The notes: generated by a model not told the origin, from the sequence alone. A stretch of 64,000 bases of DNA from Metaphire vulgaris (GCA_018105865.1 CM030834.1:18134719-18198718); one strand, 5' to 3'. Shown: positions 25,897 through 39,050, counted from the stretch's first letter. Program-made: numbers and translations.

Positions 25897-27097
25897 GATT
25901 ATTATCATCATCATCATCAGCAGCAGCAGCAGCACCATTGGAGTACTGCAAAAAATAGAAAATGGATTGTGGTCATTGCAATAATGTAACTACAATTTCT
26001 CGAGAATTTCTTTAATGTTCATGTAAATTGGATTTCTTACAAATTAGCTTTTTCTCCAGCACTTTTGCTCATCCTCAAGCCCTTTCTGTCCTGCCCTGTG
26101 TTCCTATGACCAACCAATTGCTGCATGTGTTTTGATAATTGTGTGCAGCTGCTTTGTCAAGCATTTATTATAACAGCCCTTCTGAGCAGACAGCATCTAC
26201 AGCTTCACTACTGCTGCTAACATATCAAGCACAGAGAAACCTGATAAATTACACATATCATTTTAATTTCCATTCTGTGCCAGTGATTATGTGACAGCCT
26301 AAGAAATGTAATCTCTGAGCACCTGGATATTGAATCTGGGTCAATAAAACATATCCTGGTTTCAGAGCTGATGCTCTACCATAAGAACCACAGGGGCAGA
26401 TAGCCACGGAGTCCAGTTTCTACTTCTTTCCTTCTGTTATTCCAATGCCACAACAATACACTGTCAAACATAGGTTCTGCGGTAGTGGCTATTTTATGTT
26501 GCTTGCTGATAGTTAAACCGTTTGAAAGGATTACTGGTACCCAAGTTTGTACATGTAAAGCTCAACTGATTTCTGTCAAACATTCTAAAAAACATTCAAG
26601 AGTTGGTCGTTTACAAGGTATTCCCGTTATGTCCCTCCTTGTAACCGAAGCCTACTATTTACCTCCTAAATGAGCCTACTACGTACCTTCCACCCTGCCG
26701 AGCTGTTCGTCTCCCCCTTGTCCTTGAAGAACGGAACATTTTCGACCAGCCAGGCGTAGATTTCGGCCAGTGTCAGGCGCTTCTCCGGTGACGACTCGAT
26801 GGCCTTGGCGATCAGGTCGGCGTACGACATGTTGCCCCACGCGTTGCGCCGTGCCGTCGCCTTGCGGGCAGCCCCTGAGGCCGACCCGCCAGGGACCTGG
26901 GAGGGGGCGACAACGGACGCCGCGGGGTCGACGCCCTCGTCCTTCGAGGCGGTCCTCGGCGGCCCGTGCCAAGTGTTCGCCCGTTCCCGGGGCATCGGAG
27001 GGAAGCTCGGATCGAAATCGAGATCGCAACGGTCATGATCGTTATCGAAATCCGCGCTGATCATCTCAAAATCGCTGGCATCAAGAAACAGATCCAT
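17659..27097 (-). CDS. FOXO: FOXO forkhead transcription factor (whole gene, two coding exons)
   Basis: FOXO is a nuclear transcription factor that is exported to the cytoplasm when AKT phosphorylates it; it controls stress, metabolism and lifespan genes. Coding exons are 26687-27097 and 17659-19271, joined phase 0 across a 7.4 kb intron that splits the forkhead domain between GWK and NSIRHNL, as in vertebrate FOXO genes. All three AKT sites are visible: RERANT (Thr42), RRRAAT (Thr182, in the nuclear localisation region with KRGRQRR) and RGRVSS (Ser235), followed by the conserved GRLSPI block. The C-terminus has the acidic transactivation segment (DLPSDLDLSYL ... DELDFAFD). The predicted protein is 674 aa, similar to human FOXO1/3. 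Exon 2 carries a one-base frame break near 18610-18651, described separately. Invertebrates usually have one FOXO gene, so no paralogue number is implied. Confidence 0.95.
19772..20197. mobile_element. MITE of the GGGGCTGTCC family in the FOXO intron
   Basis: It starts GGGGCTGTCCATTAATTATG and ends ATTAATGGACAGCCCC. The inside has GATGACCTTGTTTTTTGC and GTCAACAACTGTCAAC. Confidence 0.88.
20899..21010. repeat. (ATT)n plus short dispersed repeat
   Basis: An ATT tract is followed by AATAGCGCTGTGGCC and CAAAGGCCAAAGTCAAGG, a module also seen near 39050 and 49520. Confidence 0.7.
21884..21933. repeat. (TA)n microsatellite
   Basis: About 25 TA units. Confidence 0.95.
22567..22815. repeat. Local tandem duplication in the FOXO intron
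   Basis: Two copies share ATATACAATCACTTTAAATC and AAGAAAGATATGTGAAATAA, followed by GGCCAAACAGTCTTCAAA. The second copy has about 60 extra bases. Confidence 0.85.
23128..23250. repeat. (CA)n microsatellite
   Basis: CA tracts interrupted by TGCA and CTTG. Confidence 0.95.
23677..24424 (+). mobile_element. hAT element remnant with transposase N-terminus
   Basis: Inverted termini CAGGGTGCACAACC and GGTTGTGCACCCCTG. On the plus strand near 24030-24215 the reading FNDEWKHLYFVDMLNGKLD, then LICHEL, SHYETKHVDTYCDLQCKL matches the N-terminal zinc-finger region of GTF2IRD2-like hAT transposases. It is interrupted by stops. The flanking 8 bases do not match. Confidence 0.82.
24524..24848. mobile_element. 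MITE with GGACATTCTCCC termini
   Basis: The left end has GGACATTCTCCC and GGACATTATCCCCC; the right end has their inverted copies (GGGGATAATGTCC, GGGGAGAATGTCC). A 3-base GTA flanks both sides. Confidence 0.8.
24849..26686. other. FOXO intron, unassigned part
   Basis: Apart from the microsatellite at 25847-25930 I see only AT-rich intron DNA. Confidence 0.5.
25847..25930. repeat. (ATT)n/(ATC)n/(AGC)n microsatellite
   Basis: An ATT tract passes into ATC and then AGC units. Confidence 0.95.
26687..27097 (-). CDS. FOXO: FOXO coding exon 1
   Basis: The exon has 137 codons from ATG 27095-27097 to the donor AAG|GTACGT. It holds an acidic leader, the first AKT/14-3-3 site (RERANTW, Thr42) and the first half of the forkhead (from about residue 83: RRNAWGNMSYADLI to ETNSSAGWK at 137). 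The open frame continues upstream to 27178 but without another ATG, so this Met is the likely start. The exon is strongly GC- and CpG-rich compared with the AT-rich surroundings, typical of a promoter-proximal CpG-rich region. Confidence 0.94.
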
Positions 27098-27618
27098 TCT
27101 TAACGGAGACGTTAAACTGATGGCCGACTGTTCTGGCGTTTGACGGCGTCCGTCAAATACACGAATGACACGAGTCACCGTGACGCTCTATGCTTAAGAC
27201 CGGTCGTCGTAAGATTTATACGAAGATTTTCAACTAGATTCACTCGATTTTCGATCGAATATCTTCGTCCCTCAAAATCAAAACATTCCCCATTTCACAT
27301 TAGCGCAGCTACACAAATCGACTCAATCGCATCTGGTAGGATAAGATACAACTTTGCTTCCCTCCGGATCGTGTTCTTGCAGTTTTGGTCAGGAAATTTT
27401 GTGATAAATGTATTTGTCAAACTACTCTATGAAAATAGTTAGCGCTGCTAAAATATTTCCCTTCAATAATATCTTGTGTCTGAATCTTAATATTTTAGGT
27501 GCACTTTACTAGTTTATGACGCACCATCCAATATCAATTGCGCATGCGCAGTGACCGGCTCGTCGAGGCAATTGCCTATCAGAGGTCAACTACAGAACCT
27601 CTAAAAATCGATCTTTTG

Positions 27619-27884
27619 CAGTGGCGTAATGTGGGGGGGCGGGGGCACTTTTTGACTGCCCCCCGGGCACCGGGCTTCTAAGCTAGGTTTGGTTAGGGTT
27701 AACCCCAACACTTCTAACCCTAACAACCCTAACCATCCTGACGACCTTTTTTTTTTTTTGCTCGTCAGGGTGAAAAATGAGGTGATGACCTTTTTTTTTT
27801 GCTCGTCGGCTCGAAACTTTGAAACTTTGGGGCCCCCATGACAAAGATGCCCCCCAGGCCCCCAAAAGTCACGCTACGCCACTG
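27619..27884. mobile_element. MITE, CAGTGGCGTA termini
   Basis: Inverted termini CAGTGGCGTAATG and GTCACGCTACGCCACTG with perfect 8-base duplication ATCTTTTG (27611-27618 and 27885-27892). The inside holds two copies of the CCTTTTTTTTTTTGCTCGTC module. Confidence 0.93.
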
Positions 27885-27892
27885 ATCTTTTG

Positions 27893-29582
27893 TGTTTGAA
27901 TTGAGTGATTACGTCAACTATCCTAGACCAAAGGACCAGAGGAAGATACGTAAACATAGTAGGGGCAGGGCATTCAAATTAATGCTGTTGATGAAACAGC
28001 TCATCAAACTTTTTACTTGAGCCTTCACTTTTGATGTTTTATCTATTTTAGCGACATAACCAGTACAACAGCTGTACCTACTTACTTAATTGCCCAAATT
28101 GTCTGTAAAAGAGACAAATGACAGGCGTGTACTTTTTGCAACAGGTTACAGAAGCCGATGTTAAAGCATAAAGTTTTGTAAACTAGTTGGCGCCTTTTAT
28201 TCTTTTTCCATGCAAATTTAATAATAGATTCTTATCAAATACATGTTTGTCTAATACAATTAGAGCAGCTGAAGGAAATCTTTCTCTTCTCATAAACTCA
28301 TTAATGGCTTTCAATTTTTAAACATCAAATAAATAAAAGTTGTAAATGCCAGCAATTTCTGCCTGAAACTATTCAAGTCTACAATTATGTCAAAGGCAAT
28401 CACGGTCACAGCTTGATAATGCGATGGTCGAAGACAATATTATTATTGAAAGATTTAAAGCATGGAAGAAGAAACAACAATTACACCTTCCAAATCAATG
28501 AAACTTTCTCCTTCTAAAACTTTGTCCAAACACAAGAATGTTGAATGATCAAAAAAAACTAGAAATTAAAGAAACATCAGAGGAGCATAAATGAATCTTT
28601 CTTTGAAGATTTTAGCTACATTATTAAATTTTATCATAGGAAGTAATTCATTCCTTTTTTCTAAAACCATTTCCTCCATAGCTATAGCAACCTAGCCTCA
28701 CTGCCCTTTGGATATATTGACCATTGCCTGGCTGATCATTTACCGTTCCCATAGCTATTCTAAGAAAGGCTAAGTGCCTAAGAAATTCCTAAGTAGTACT
28801 GTTGTACTACTTCCAAAGCATTATATAAATTTGCAAGATTTTACTTACTTACTTGCTACATTTGATATAGCTATAGCCAAGGAAGGCTGATTGGTTAAAA
28901 TAGAAACAAATGTATCCCACTCAGTATGTAATTTAAGCATACAATACATGTTTGTATTATTCAATATCACATTCAAATGCAATTAATACAGTATAGCCAA
29001 TGTTGTAAAAATAATTTACTTCTTAGCAATATGAATAAATTGTACAATGCACCCACGGGCATACAGTGGGAAGTATTCACACAGCTTTTTAAAAAACTGT
29101 TAACTTGAGTCACAATAAGTTTATGTCTAAAAACTATGTATAAGCAAACATTAGCACAAATGACTATTTGTGCAGATAGTATGCTCAAAACCATATTCTG
29201 TGCTTTTTACACTGTGTAATAAGTCCAAGAAAATATTCAGATGTCATTGTGACACAAGTCATATACAGTATCTAAGAACAGTGAAAAAATATCTTTTAGT
29301 TTGCAATGTCTTAGACAAAAGATATTACACTGCAAGAATAATGAACAGAAAAGCATATTCATTCTCTCTCCATTTTTTCTGATATATTAATTCAGTTACA
29401 GCTCTTTCTGTTTCTCTTTGTTTTTCATTTTCTTTCTGACAAAGACACATTAATCTACTACTTATGGCATATATTAAGGCTAGGAATTAATTGATTACTA
29501 AAATAGAGAATACTGAGATTTTTAAAATGTGAAATATCCTATTAAAATTCAGTCCACAGCACACAGGCATTCATAGTCAAAG
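27893..29582. other. Intergenic DNA between DPY19L3 and FOXO
   Basis: It probably holds the DPY19L3 3' UTR and FOXO upstream sequence. Around 28700-28860 a short dispersed repeat ends in CTTACTTACTTGC. Confidence 0.5.
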
Positions 29583-29744
29583 TCAAAGATCACTCTGAAG
29601 AACTTTATAAACACGAAATGTTTTATTTTCAAAAACCAGCATAAAGAACTTTGAATAATCTTTCTCGCCATATCGTATCTGGTGACAAAAACGAGGAATT
29701 TTCGACGGAGTTAGACCCTCCTCTTCAGATCCAAAATCTGGAAT
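29583..29744 (-). CDS. DPY19L3: DPY19L3 exon 17 (stop)
   Basis: The exon encodes the C-terminus with IPRFCHQIRYG and FENKTFRVYKV, matching the family ending NKTFHVYKL. It stops at TGA 29583-29585. Confidence 0.94.
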   Translation of the reverse strand: MPDFGSEEEGLTPSKIPRFCHQIRYGEKDYSKFFMLVFENKTFRVYKVLQSDL

Positions 29745-32700
29745 CTAAAAAAGTACCGGTATATTGAAAGTACATTTTAAAAAAATAATACAAAAGTAAA
29801 TTTTCATAATGTTCATTCTCAAGTACAGTGTATATTTGATGAATACACATTAGGTGAGCTAAGATTTTCTGGTAATGTAACTGACATTTGTCCGAAATTC
29901 TATGAGTTTCTTAAATTTTTCTGAGCACAACATTTTTTCCTTTGATTTAATGAGCAAATGAAAAAGGAATTGTCACTATAATCCATGCAATAGGTCAATC
30001 ACCAAAATCACTAAAAGTCATTCCCGACTAATTTTCACTCAGCATTTACACCAGGCAATGCATTGTGAAAACAAATTTGACTTCATCACAGAAAATGTAT
30101 GATAATATTCTGTATTTTTATGCCACACAATGCATACAGTGTAACCTATCCCAGTGTTTAATCTAGACTCCTGGGGGAAGCTGAAAAAGCCGGGGGGTAA
30201 TTCTGCTAGGGGCCGCTGTTAGTCCATGTAGTATTCCAAAATTTCCGGGGGTAATTTGAAATTTCCGGGGGAAGGGCAATTTCCCCCCCCCCAGAAACGG
30301 CCTAGATTAAACACTGACCTATCCATTTGTGAAAAATCCAAAAAGATGAAGGAGCAACAAGACAGACAAGACATTAGCGTAGAAGGTAAGCAGTTTTGAG
30401 AATGAGCATTCAACTCTGGATTCAATAACAGCACTCATCATCTTCTTCCAAATATTTTACTTCAAATTTTAAAAAAGAAGATAAGTAACATTATGCACTT
30501 TACATTGTAAATTGCACATTTGTAAAGTTTCTTCAGGGTTCCCTGTAGGTTTCATATTTCTTATTGGTTTTTCAGAGGAAATAAATTGAGAAATGCCAAT
30601 CGCAGTTCTTTTCAAATGATTGAACAGTGAACAATGCACTAACAAAACCTGGAAGATACGTCAAGGAGAACATTAAGATATATGGTTGACCCTGGATGCA
30701 ATGCTACCTCGAAATACATGAATGTCTGATGAGCTATGCATACCTCTCCTCTGTCAACATCGATCAAATCAGGAAGTCGGCAACCATCCTTGGTTGGTGC
30801 TAGACATATGCTGTCTTCTAGGATAATGTAGTCTGAAGAGTATTTACGTAAAATCGCATGCACTTCTTTGGGCAAACGTCGTCCATATATCTGGTATAGC
30901 TACAAATTGGTGAAATGTAAATAAAATAAGTACAGTGTAGATGGTCAGAAGTTTCATGTGACCTTTTTATATAAAGGTTTGCTTACACTAAGCTTGATAT
31001 GAGAATCTGTTTGTACTATTTCTGACTAATCAGATGACAATAACAACTAGATGCAACATAGCAGTATCACAGAACAAATCATATAATTTCTCTATTAGTT
31101 TTTATATTCCAAATCATCTTGCAAGTCAGCGAAAGCAAGATACACCTTAGGTACAGGGTGACAATATACTACCCAATCTACAAGGATGCTTCCATCTCGA
31201 AGTATGGAACCCAGTAAGAATGCCAATACAACTGGCAAAGAAATACTCTCCTAATATTAAAGCAAACTGAAAAAAACTCAAAATGTCCACGTAAGTATCG
31301 AATTCCATTCATTAATGTTTAATAAGTTCATTACAGTTTCATTGGAAGAGTAAGTAAATGCAAAAAAACTGGATTCCCAGGGGAACAGAAGTTGTACCAG
31401 GTAACTTTATGCAGCCTGGATGTGACATCATATGACAATATGCATCTCTTTCCTTTGTGTGGCAAATCATGGGATTTCTGCTTTAATTATTAGAAGTTTT
31501 GAATTATGAAATGATGAAGGAAGTTTGTCAATTCAAATAAAGGTGACCTATCCAGAATACTGCTTCAACAGAACATTGATGCACATGAAGTCACTGGCCA
31601 AAGAGAGCATCTGTACGCCTGGAAGCACAATAAGAGGAGTTTATTTATAACAGAATTTTTATAAACCTCCTTTGTCTTTTGACGTAAATGCTTGTCTTCA
31701 TAGTGAGGATGGTTTGTGATGGGCCGGCCGGTACATAGTTTTACACCAGCCAGTAACTGCATGCTGCCAGTAAATGATGCATTGACAGAAGTATCAGACC
31801 TATAATGCAGACAATATTAAAATGCATGCCATCATCAACAGATTTCATATACAGTCTACCCCCTTTATCTTGCCCCTCATTTTCTCACTAAACTCGCCTC
31901 TTGCCAATGAAAGGCTCAGAGCAGATTTCCTCCCATGTTATTTCCCTCTTTACATCGTCCCCCATTTGTTGCCTTCACCAAGCCTGCCTGAAATGAGACA
32001 AATGTGTTTCCAACCATGCAGCCTACTCCCACTTACTTGCCAATGGGTATGAATAAGAAATCTGTCCATACCATTGCCTTACCCCAGTGTGGTTGGATGT
32101 CAGCAGTTCCGCAGAAAGTCAATTGCCCATAACTAAAGAGCAAGAGAAAAGGAGGGGAGAGAGAGAAATCCTCGAAGGTAGGGAGAGAAAGGGAGGTACC
32201 ATCTGTGCAATTGTTTAACATTGTAGTACGGCCGTCGGTTCTTAATGGGAAGCAGATCAGAGAGAAAGGGCAAGACAAGGAAGGGAGACTAACAGAAATG
32301 GAGACGAGGGGAGGGGGAGAGAGAGAAAGAGAGGTACCGTCTGTGCAATTGATCAACGTTGTTGTACCAAGGTAGAGAAAGAGAGACAGAGATGAAGGGA
32401 GAGAGGTAGAGACAAAGGGAGGGGAGAGAGATCTTTATCCCATCATCATGGGAAATGCCTACGATGAACGATGAACGATGAACGTTTGCCTATTTCCACT
32501 GCTTGCTCATAAACACGTAGGTTAGATGTACTCAATTGACTTGCCCTCGCTATGTCGCCACCCCCGTCCCTCGCCAAAATAGAAGGCTGGACGGATATGG
32601 GCAGGATAAAGGGGTAAGACTGTATAAATATATATATATTCTTCATGCCCTCGGTACTTCATACATATACAGTTAACTGTCAAAGATAAAGATATAAATA

Positions 32701-35700
32701 TCTCTCTAACAATTTCATAATTAACATGATTAACATAGCTGACATATAACATAAAAGCATCACTCACTAGTTATCATACAAAGCATATGTTCAAATTGAG
32801 CAAAGATATCAGTTTATGATGAAAACAGAAGAGGAATCATTTAACGAATACAGTACACGAGTAATAGTATAGATCTGGATGGTAAAAATCAAAATTGCAA
32901 CGGTCGCAAACAAACACCCAACAGAAATTAAACTTTTTGTTAGATTTAACAGCAATAGCAATAATGGCAATATTATCAATGTAGCAAAACTCCTTAGCCA
33001 TTGGAAGAAAAGGAAGATCTACTGCAAAAAAGCCACAGGCACACACAAGCATGCACAGACGAATGCACAAGCAAACAACCACACACACAAATGCAATTCA
33101 TAATGGCGACAAATTCTAAGCTTAGACATTATATAATGCTAAGACTAGCATTGTGGTAGTACAGCAATCCATCCACTGGCAGTATAAACGATATCTTACT
33201 TTATCCACTCCATAAGCTCAACAGTATCGGGATCATAGAATTCCAACAGAGTCTGCAATTCAGTCATGATGCCCGGCAAAGCCTAAATTCAGTACAAAAT
33301 CAAAGACCACTGTCAGAATGTGATGCCATGGCAAACAAGAAAGCTTTAATTTTATGAATAATAATTTGAAAATACTAGTTAATCATAGCTTTTAGTGATT
33401 GCAATATAAAAATTACATAAAATTTGTCTTCTTCACCAGCACAGTAACTTTCTGTCCTTTCCCATTTATATGATAATTTAGATGAAGCAGGCAAAGAAAA
33501 CATCAGATCCAGAATCGATATCTTGCCTTAAATAGAAGAGCAATTGATACAAGATGACTGCCACATTTCGTAAAATATTACACTGAAATCATGAAAAACA
33601 TACCAAAGTAATGTCTAAAAATGATGGCAACACAACAAATTAACAAACACAAAAGTACTATAATACAACATACATCAAACAAATTAATTACTCAACTGTA
33701 TAAATAACTATGACAATGAAGCATTTTAAAAACACTAACAAAGAATGTGACTGCAGTAAATATGGTTAAAACAGAAACTTCAGCTATTATGGACAAGACC
33801 ATAGGTCCCATACAGCATAACCCAGTTAATAACTATAATAAACAACATCTATTAGACTCATAAGTTTGTTACAAAATGACCACACTGCACAGCATAAAAT
33901 TTTAGCCACTAGTCTGTTAATAGTGAAGTAAATTACATATGGCTAGAGACTTATCAAGCCACCAACATATATTTGTTATGAGTGGGAAAACAAGTCTTGA
34001 AAAATAAAGAATCCGTTCAAAATAGCAACAATCATTTAAAACTTGGGCTGGTAGCTACCACTTTTCTTGATGGAGAAAACATCCTGGATAAAATCCAGTA
34101 ACAGGACTGGTAGTTTGAAAGGCCAACTGAAGCCAAGACACACATACAAGGCGTCCAAAAATATTTCATTCGAATAGCAATGACAGCAACTGCACCAAAG
34201 AACACAGCCTGGACTGGAAAAAACAGCAATCATCAATAACAACACAGACAATATGTCATCTGCCATACTTCTAGTTAGTACTGAAGTCCTGTATTCTACC
34301 ATAATGAAATAAATAAATTTTTTAACAAATAAACCTTCCAAGGTACATGTATTTGGCATCTCTTGAAAACCATTGTACTTCAATGCATAGATGCATGCAC
34401 ACATACACGCACGTGTGCTAGGTAATATGAACACAGCCACATGCATAGGTGCTGAATGCTTAGCACTATATTGCACACTAGACCAGCCAGTGCAAAAATT
34501 GAATTTCTAGAGCAACCTGCATGGTAAGCTAGTTCAGGACAATCAGAAAATATATGAGTGCATTCTGCTTCAGGCAACGATCTCCTCCTGTAGCAACAAA
34601 AGCAGATTCAAAGCAACATCAAACACTAATACGAGAAAGATAATTTAATTGTGTTTGATCTATAAGTTTGAATAACTGAATAAAAAATTTACAATTCTAG
34701 AAAGTAAACTGATGTTCTATTGTCTTTTCTAGACCATTTAAAATTAATTTGACTGCCTTATTAGCTCATATCCAATAAATACAAATTTAATCAAAACTCA
34801 CCTCAAAATCTGAACTGTTGCTACACAGACCAGAATCAGAAGGACTACATGTGTAATGGCATACAATGGAAAGACCAGGTTTGCTGTGAGACGTTCAAAG
34901 ACATCGAATGTGATGAACTCAAAAGCACCATTGCAAAGATAAAGTCGCACATCAAAATCCCTGATTTGAAAGATACACAACAACAGTCAGAAACTGCAGT
35001 GCAGAAACAAGAAAGCATAAGAAATAACGGATACAACGCTCATCATGACACTCTAGTAGAGGCAAGCAATTATTAGTGGCATGTAATTACTTAAGAGAGT
35101 TTTTGACTGCAGACTGAAATAAAAAGAAATAGAGAACAACAATTACCATCAGAAAGCATTACCATCAAATAACAGAAATTGGAACAATGCTTTTGAAGAG
35201 ACATAAGTTATATGCTTATAAAGACATTTACCTTGAACTTTTGAATCCAAACTTAGACAAAACAAATCTGTTTATGTGTTCATCTGCTTCTTGTTGAATT
35301 AAAAACTAAAATAGACATATACACTAAAAATGCCACAAATGCTGCAGCAGACAGACATGTTCAGTTGCTCCTTCCACCTCCAGCCAAAACTGCCAAGTCT
35401 ATGGAATTCACTGCCTGAGAATGCTATGAAAGAAAGCTCCATTGTTTATTTCAGGAAGAATCTAAAGACCAACTTGTTCAACATCTCATTCAAGTGACAT
35501 CTGCTAAAGTATCATTGACTCTGACCTTCATTATACCACAGTGCTATACAAATTGTCTTGATAATGTAATAATGACAATAAAAGCAAACAGCAATTAAAA
35601 ACAATAATAATAATGTAAATTGGACCATAGATCCAAAACCAACACTATTTAAAGTTTCTGATCCTGGACCCTAAATTTAAATCAAATCTCACTGTTCCAT

Positions 35701-38700
35701 TCAAAAACAAAGTAAAGCATAATTTGTTATTACAACCTTAATTGATCTATTGAAGACCAGAGCAAGAACAAATACAAGCACAATATAGAAGAACAGTCTC
35801 AGTATCTTCCATGAAAGACAACAATCCAACCGTTCATATTTCTACAAATAAAAAAAACAGAATTTACTGCATGTTACCAGAATATGTTAATAACCAATAA
35901 CAAACTAAGTAATTGAATAGTAACTACTGGTAATACAATAATAATAAACAAAAGCAGATGCTAACAATCTTAAGCTATATAGTATATATAGTATTACATC
36001 AGCATATATAATTATAGTATTACAACTGAAACAGCATTAACAATGAAATTCCCAGGAAAGGAGATGACATAAGATTTTAAATTATGTATCTATACATAGT
36101 GATCAAAGTAGAGAATTATGAAGAGCTGAGATTTAATATGTGAGCTGCTGGGGCATAGTATGCTGTAAAATGTGTCTGTTTTTTTGTAGATGTAAACTCA
36201 AAGGCAACAGTTGTAGCAGACTCAACTGGCAGAAGAAGGAATTGAGGGCTGCATATGTAGGGCTGTCAAATTTTTTAAAAGTTGCCTGGGCACTCATCCA
36301 AATTTTGAACTGGTACCCGGCTACCCGAATTAGCATAATCTCTGTTGTGTCCTTTTATCTCTACACCCAACTAAATAACCACACTCTCCCTCCAATCGCT
36401 GTAACTAATGAGAGACCAACTAGATCATTATGTGACACTCCCCCTCTGGTTGCTGCAACTAATTATTCTATCAGGGACCGGAGGGTGGATATGACATAAT
36501 GGTGTCGCACACCCCTCCGGTCACTGCAACTAATGTACCCAATTTTACTGCAGGGCAAAAGAACGCCAACCCATTGCCATCATTATGCATGAGTAATAAA
36601 TGGTTTTTAACACAGGGGAAATTCCTACTAAACTACTTAAAACCCATTATCATTATTATTATTGTTGTTGTTAATATTATTATTTGTATTAATGCTACTA
36701 GTAATTATCGAGAATTTGGATATTAATGCAGCAGAGAATGTAAGAGACAGAGTTGCACAAAAATAACATAATTATTAGCAAATTAGTTGATCTAAAGAAA
36801 AAACCTTAACTCTCTTAACTCTAAGATGGAAAATTTCATATACACTTCATAGGATAATAAACAAGTGTCACCTGAATCCACATAACAATGATACAAGAAA
36901 CAATAAAGCTCAGTAACAATCCACTGAGTATCATTGGATTGAAGAACTGAATCGTGCACACAGTCAGCATGGAAACTCCCTGTGCTATATATATGAACAA
37001 AATCTAAAACAAAGACAGCACACAGCATTAGTACAAAAACAAAACAAAAATCAAACATGAAACAACTCATACACACAGAACTTTTTAATTCACAGTTATT
37101 TATTATTGAGAAGCAATATTCACAATGGTTACCGCAACTCTTGCTATCAATAACTATCAACAGTATCTAACTTTCCAAATATTCATGTATGTTAAAATTA
37201 TGGAACTGGAACCAACAACTGATAGAAGATCAGTTCATTTACTAGACAAGATAAACATCTTAAAAATCTGTCCCATAGTAAAAAAATGCATCATGCACTA
37301 AGTCTATAAGAAAACAGTCCCATTTCAACAATCCTACATTAAAAACCCGAGTAGAGTTTACCTTCTGGTGATTGACAAGGCACAACAGTTGGACACCAAA
37401 AAGTGAAAACGACTGAAGAAGAAGAGCAAACTGGTTGAACTGCCACGTCACCGCAAATAAGAAAGTTGAACAAAGAATAAGATTCTTTGTTATAAACTGG
37501 AACATACAAAACAAGTACAGTATAGTCAATTGGTCATCCACAGATGTAATAAACAGTACTTAAGGCAGAGCAATTCACCTACTGAATTCATCACAGGTCT
37601 ACAAAATACAGATACCAGACTACAAGGAAATAAAAACTGCCATCTGCACAACATTTCCAAATAAACAAATTACAACAGAAAAATTTGATTCTTAAAATGA
37701 GAATTTATGGTCATTGTATTTACTATTACCAGAATTACTAGGTATTTGAGATATACCAGTTTTATTTTTTATCATTTATCAGCTCTATTATTTTTTTATA
37801 CATCATATATCGTTGCTGTCTAAGTAATACCTCACATGTGCAAAAAACAAAACTTTTAAGGAAAAGAAAAAACATCACAGTATCTCAATAGGGCATTATA
37901 AGAATTACCATAAATGGTGATAAATAGCAAATACATATGTTCCCTTTCTAATTTAAAGACAAGTATTTGGCTATACATGCGCAGTATTATGACACATAAG
38001 AAAATGCAAAAAAGCAGAAATATGAAAAATGGTCACATGTGAGGTATTACTTAGACAGCGACGATATATTGTTAATAAAATAAGACTGCCATAATCATAC
38101 TAGAAACAGATTTTATGGCATGTGAATAAATTGTTCCTCCATCCGCTTTTCCTGTTAACACTGAAAAAATTAATAAAATACCACATTATATAACATTACA
38201 AGAACATGTTCTCCAGCTCATAAAGTCTCTATTTTTGATCTTGCCTGCAATTTCTGTGATTTTATTTCTCGGAAATACACTGTAACAGCTGCAAGCTGAA
38301 TCCAAAGGAAAGGAAGGGAGAAACTTTCTCTCAAAGGAATGTAAGACTCAACTCTTGTTGTGTCAGATCTAAACATTCACAAACAAAATATTCTGCCACT
38401 GTCCAGAAACAGAACCCCAAGGAATGAAAAGACAACAGAAAAGTGTTTTCACTGTAATGTCTTCACAAGCAATGTCTTGTTAATGCCAGTTCAAAATAAC
38501 AGAACTTTTAACTGACCATTCTTTCACTTATCAAGAAGAAAAGAGAAAACAACCTTCAACAATACTAAAACAGCCTTTGTGATGGCACAGGACTAACAAA
38601 TGAATTGTTACATAGTAGCATAGGAGTTACTTATTGAAGATGTAGAACATGGCAGTCAAAGCTCCAGCAAGCCAAGTTCCACTCATGATCCATGCCATTG

Positions 38701-39016
38701 TGTAAAGTGCGATAACCAGGAGGATATGCAGTGCAAAGACGGTGTTGATGTAAAAGTAGACTGGCTGGAAAAGATTCTAAAACCACAAAACAGCAGACAA
38801 AAAGAAGTGACATTCACTAAGTCAATGCTATGGCCTTGTTTTGCAAATAAATAGCATATAGGGAACAAAAATAATCTAATGACTGAAAAAAGACCAGATT
38901 CTGATCAAATGACTAAATACACTATGGGCACTGGGCTACATCCATGACTCCCACTACCAGGAGCGTCTCTGAGTATAGAAATATAAGAGGCGCTATACAA
39001 ATGCTACTTTACATAA

Positions 39017-39050
<34 letters not shown>

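Noticed and set aside
26770..27060. Plus-strand frames of 79-96 residues rich in Arg/Pro
   Set aside because: They are antisense of the GC-rich FOXO exon 1; the minus-strand product is unambiguous.
27098..27178. FOXO start at 27178
   Set aside because: That codon is GTG; the first ATG in the frame is at 27095-27097.
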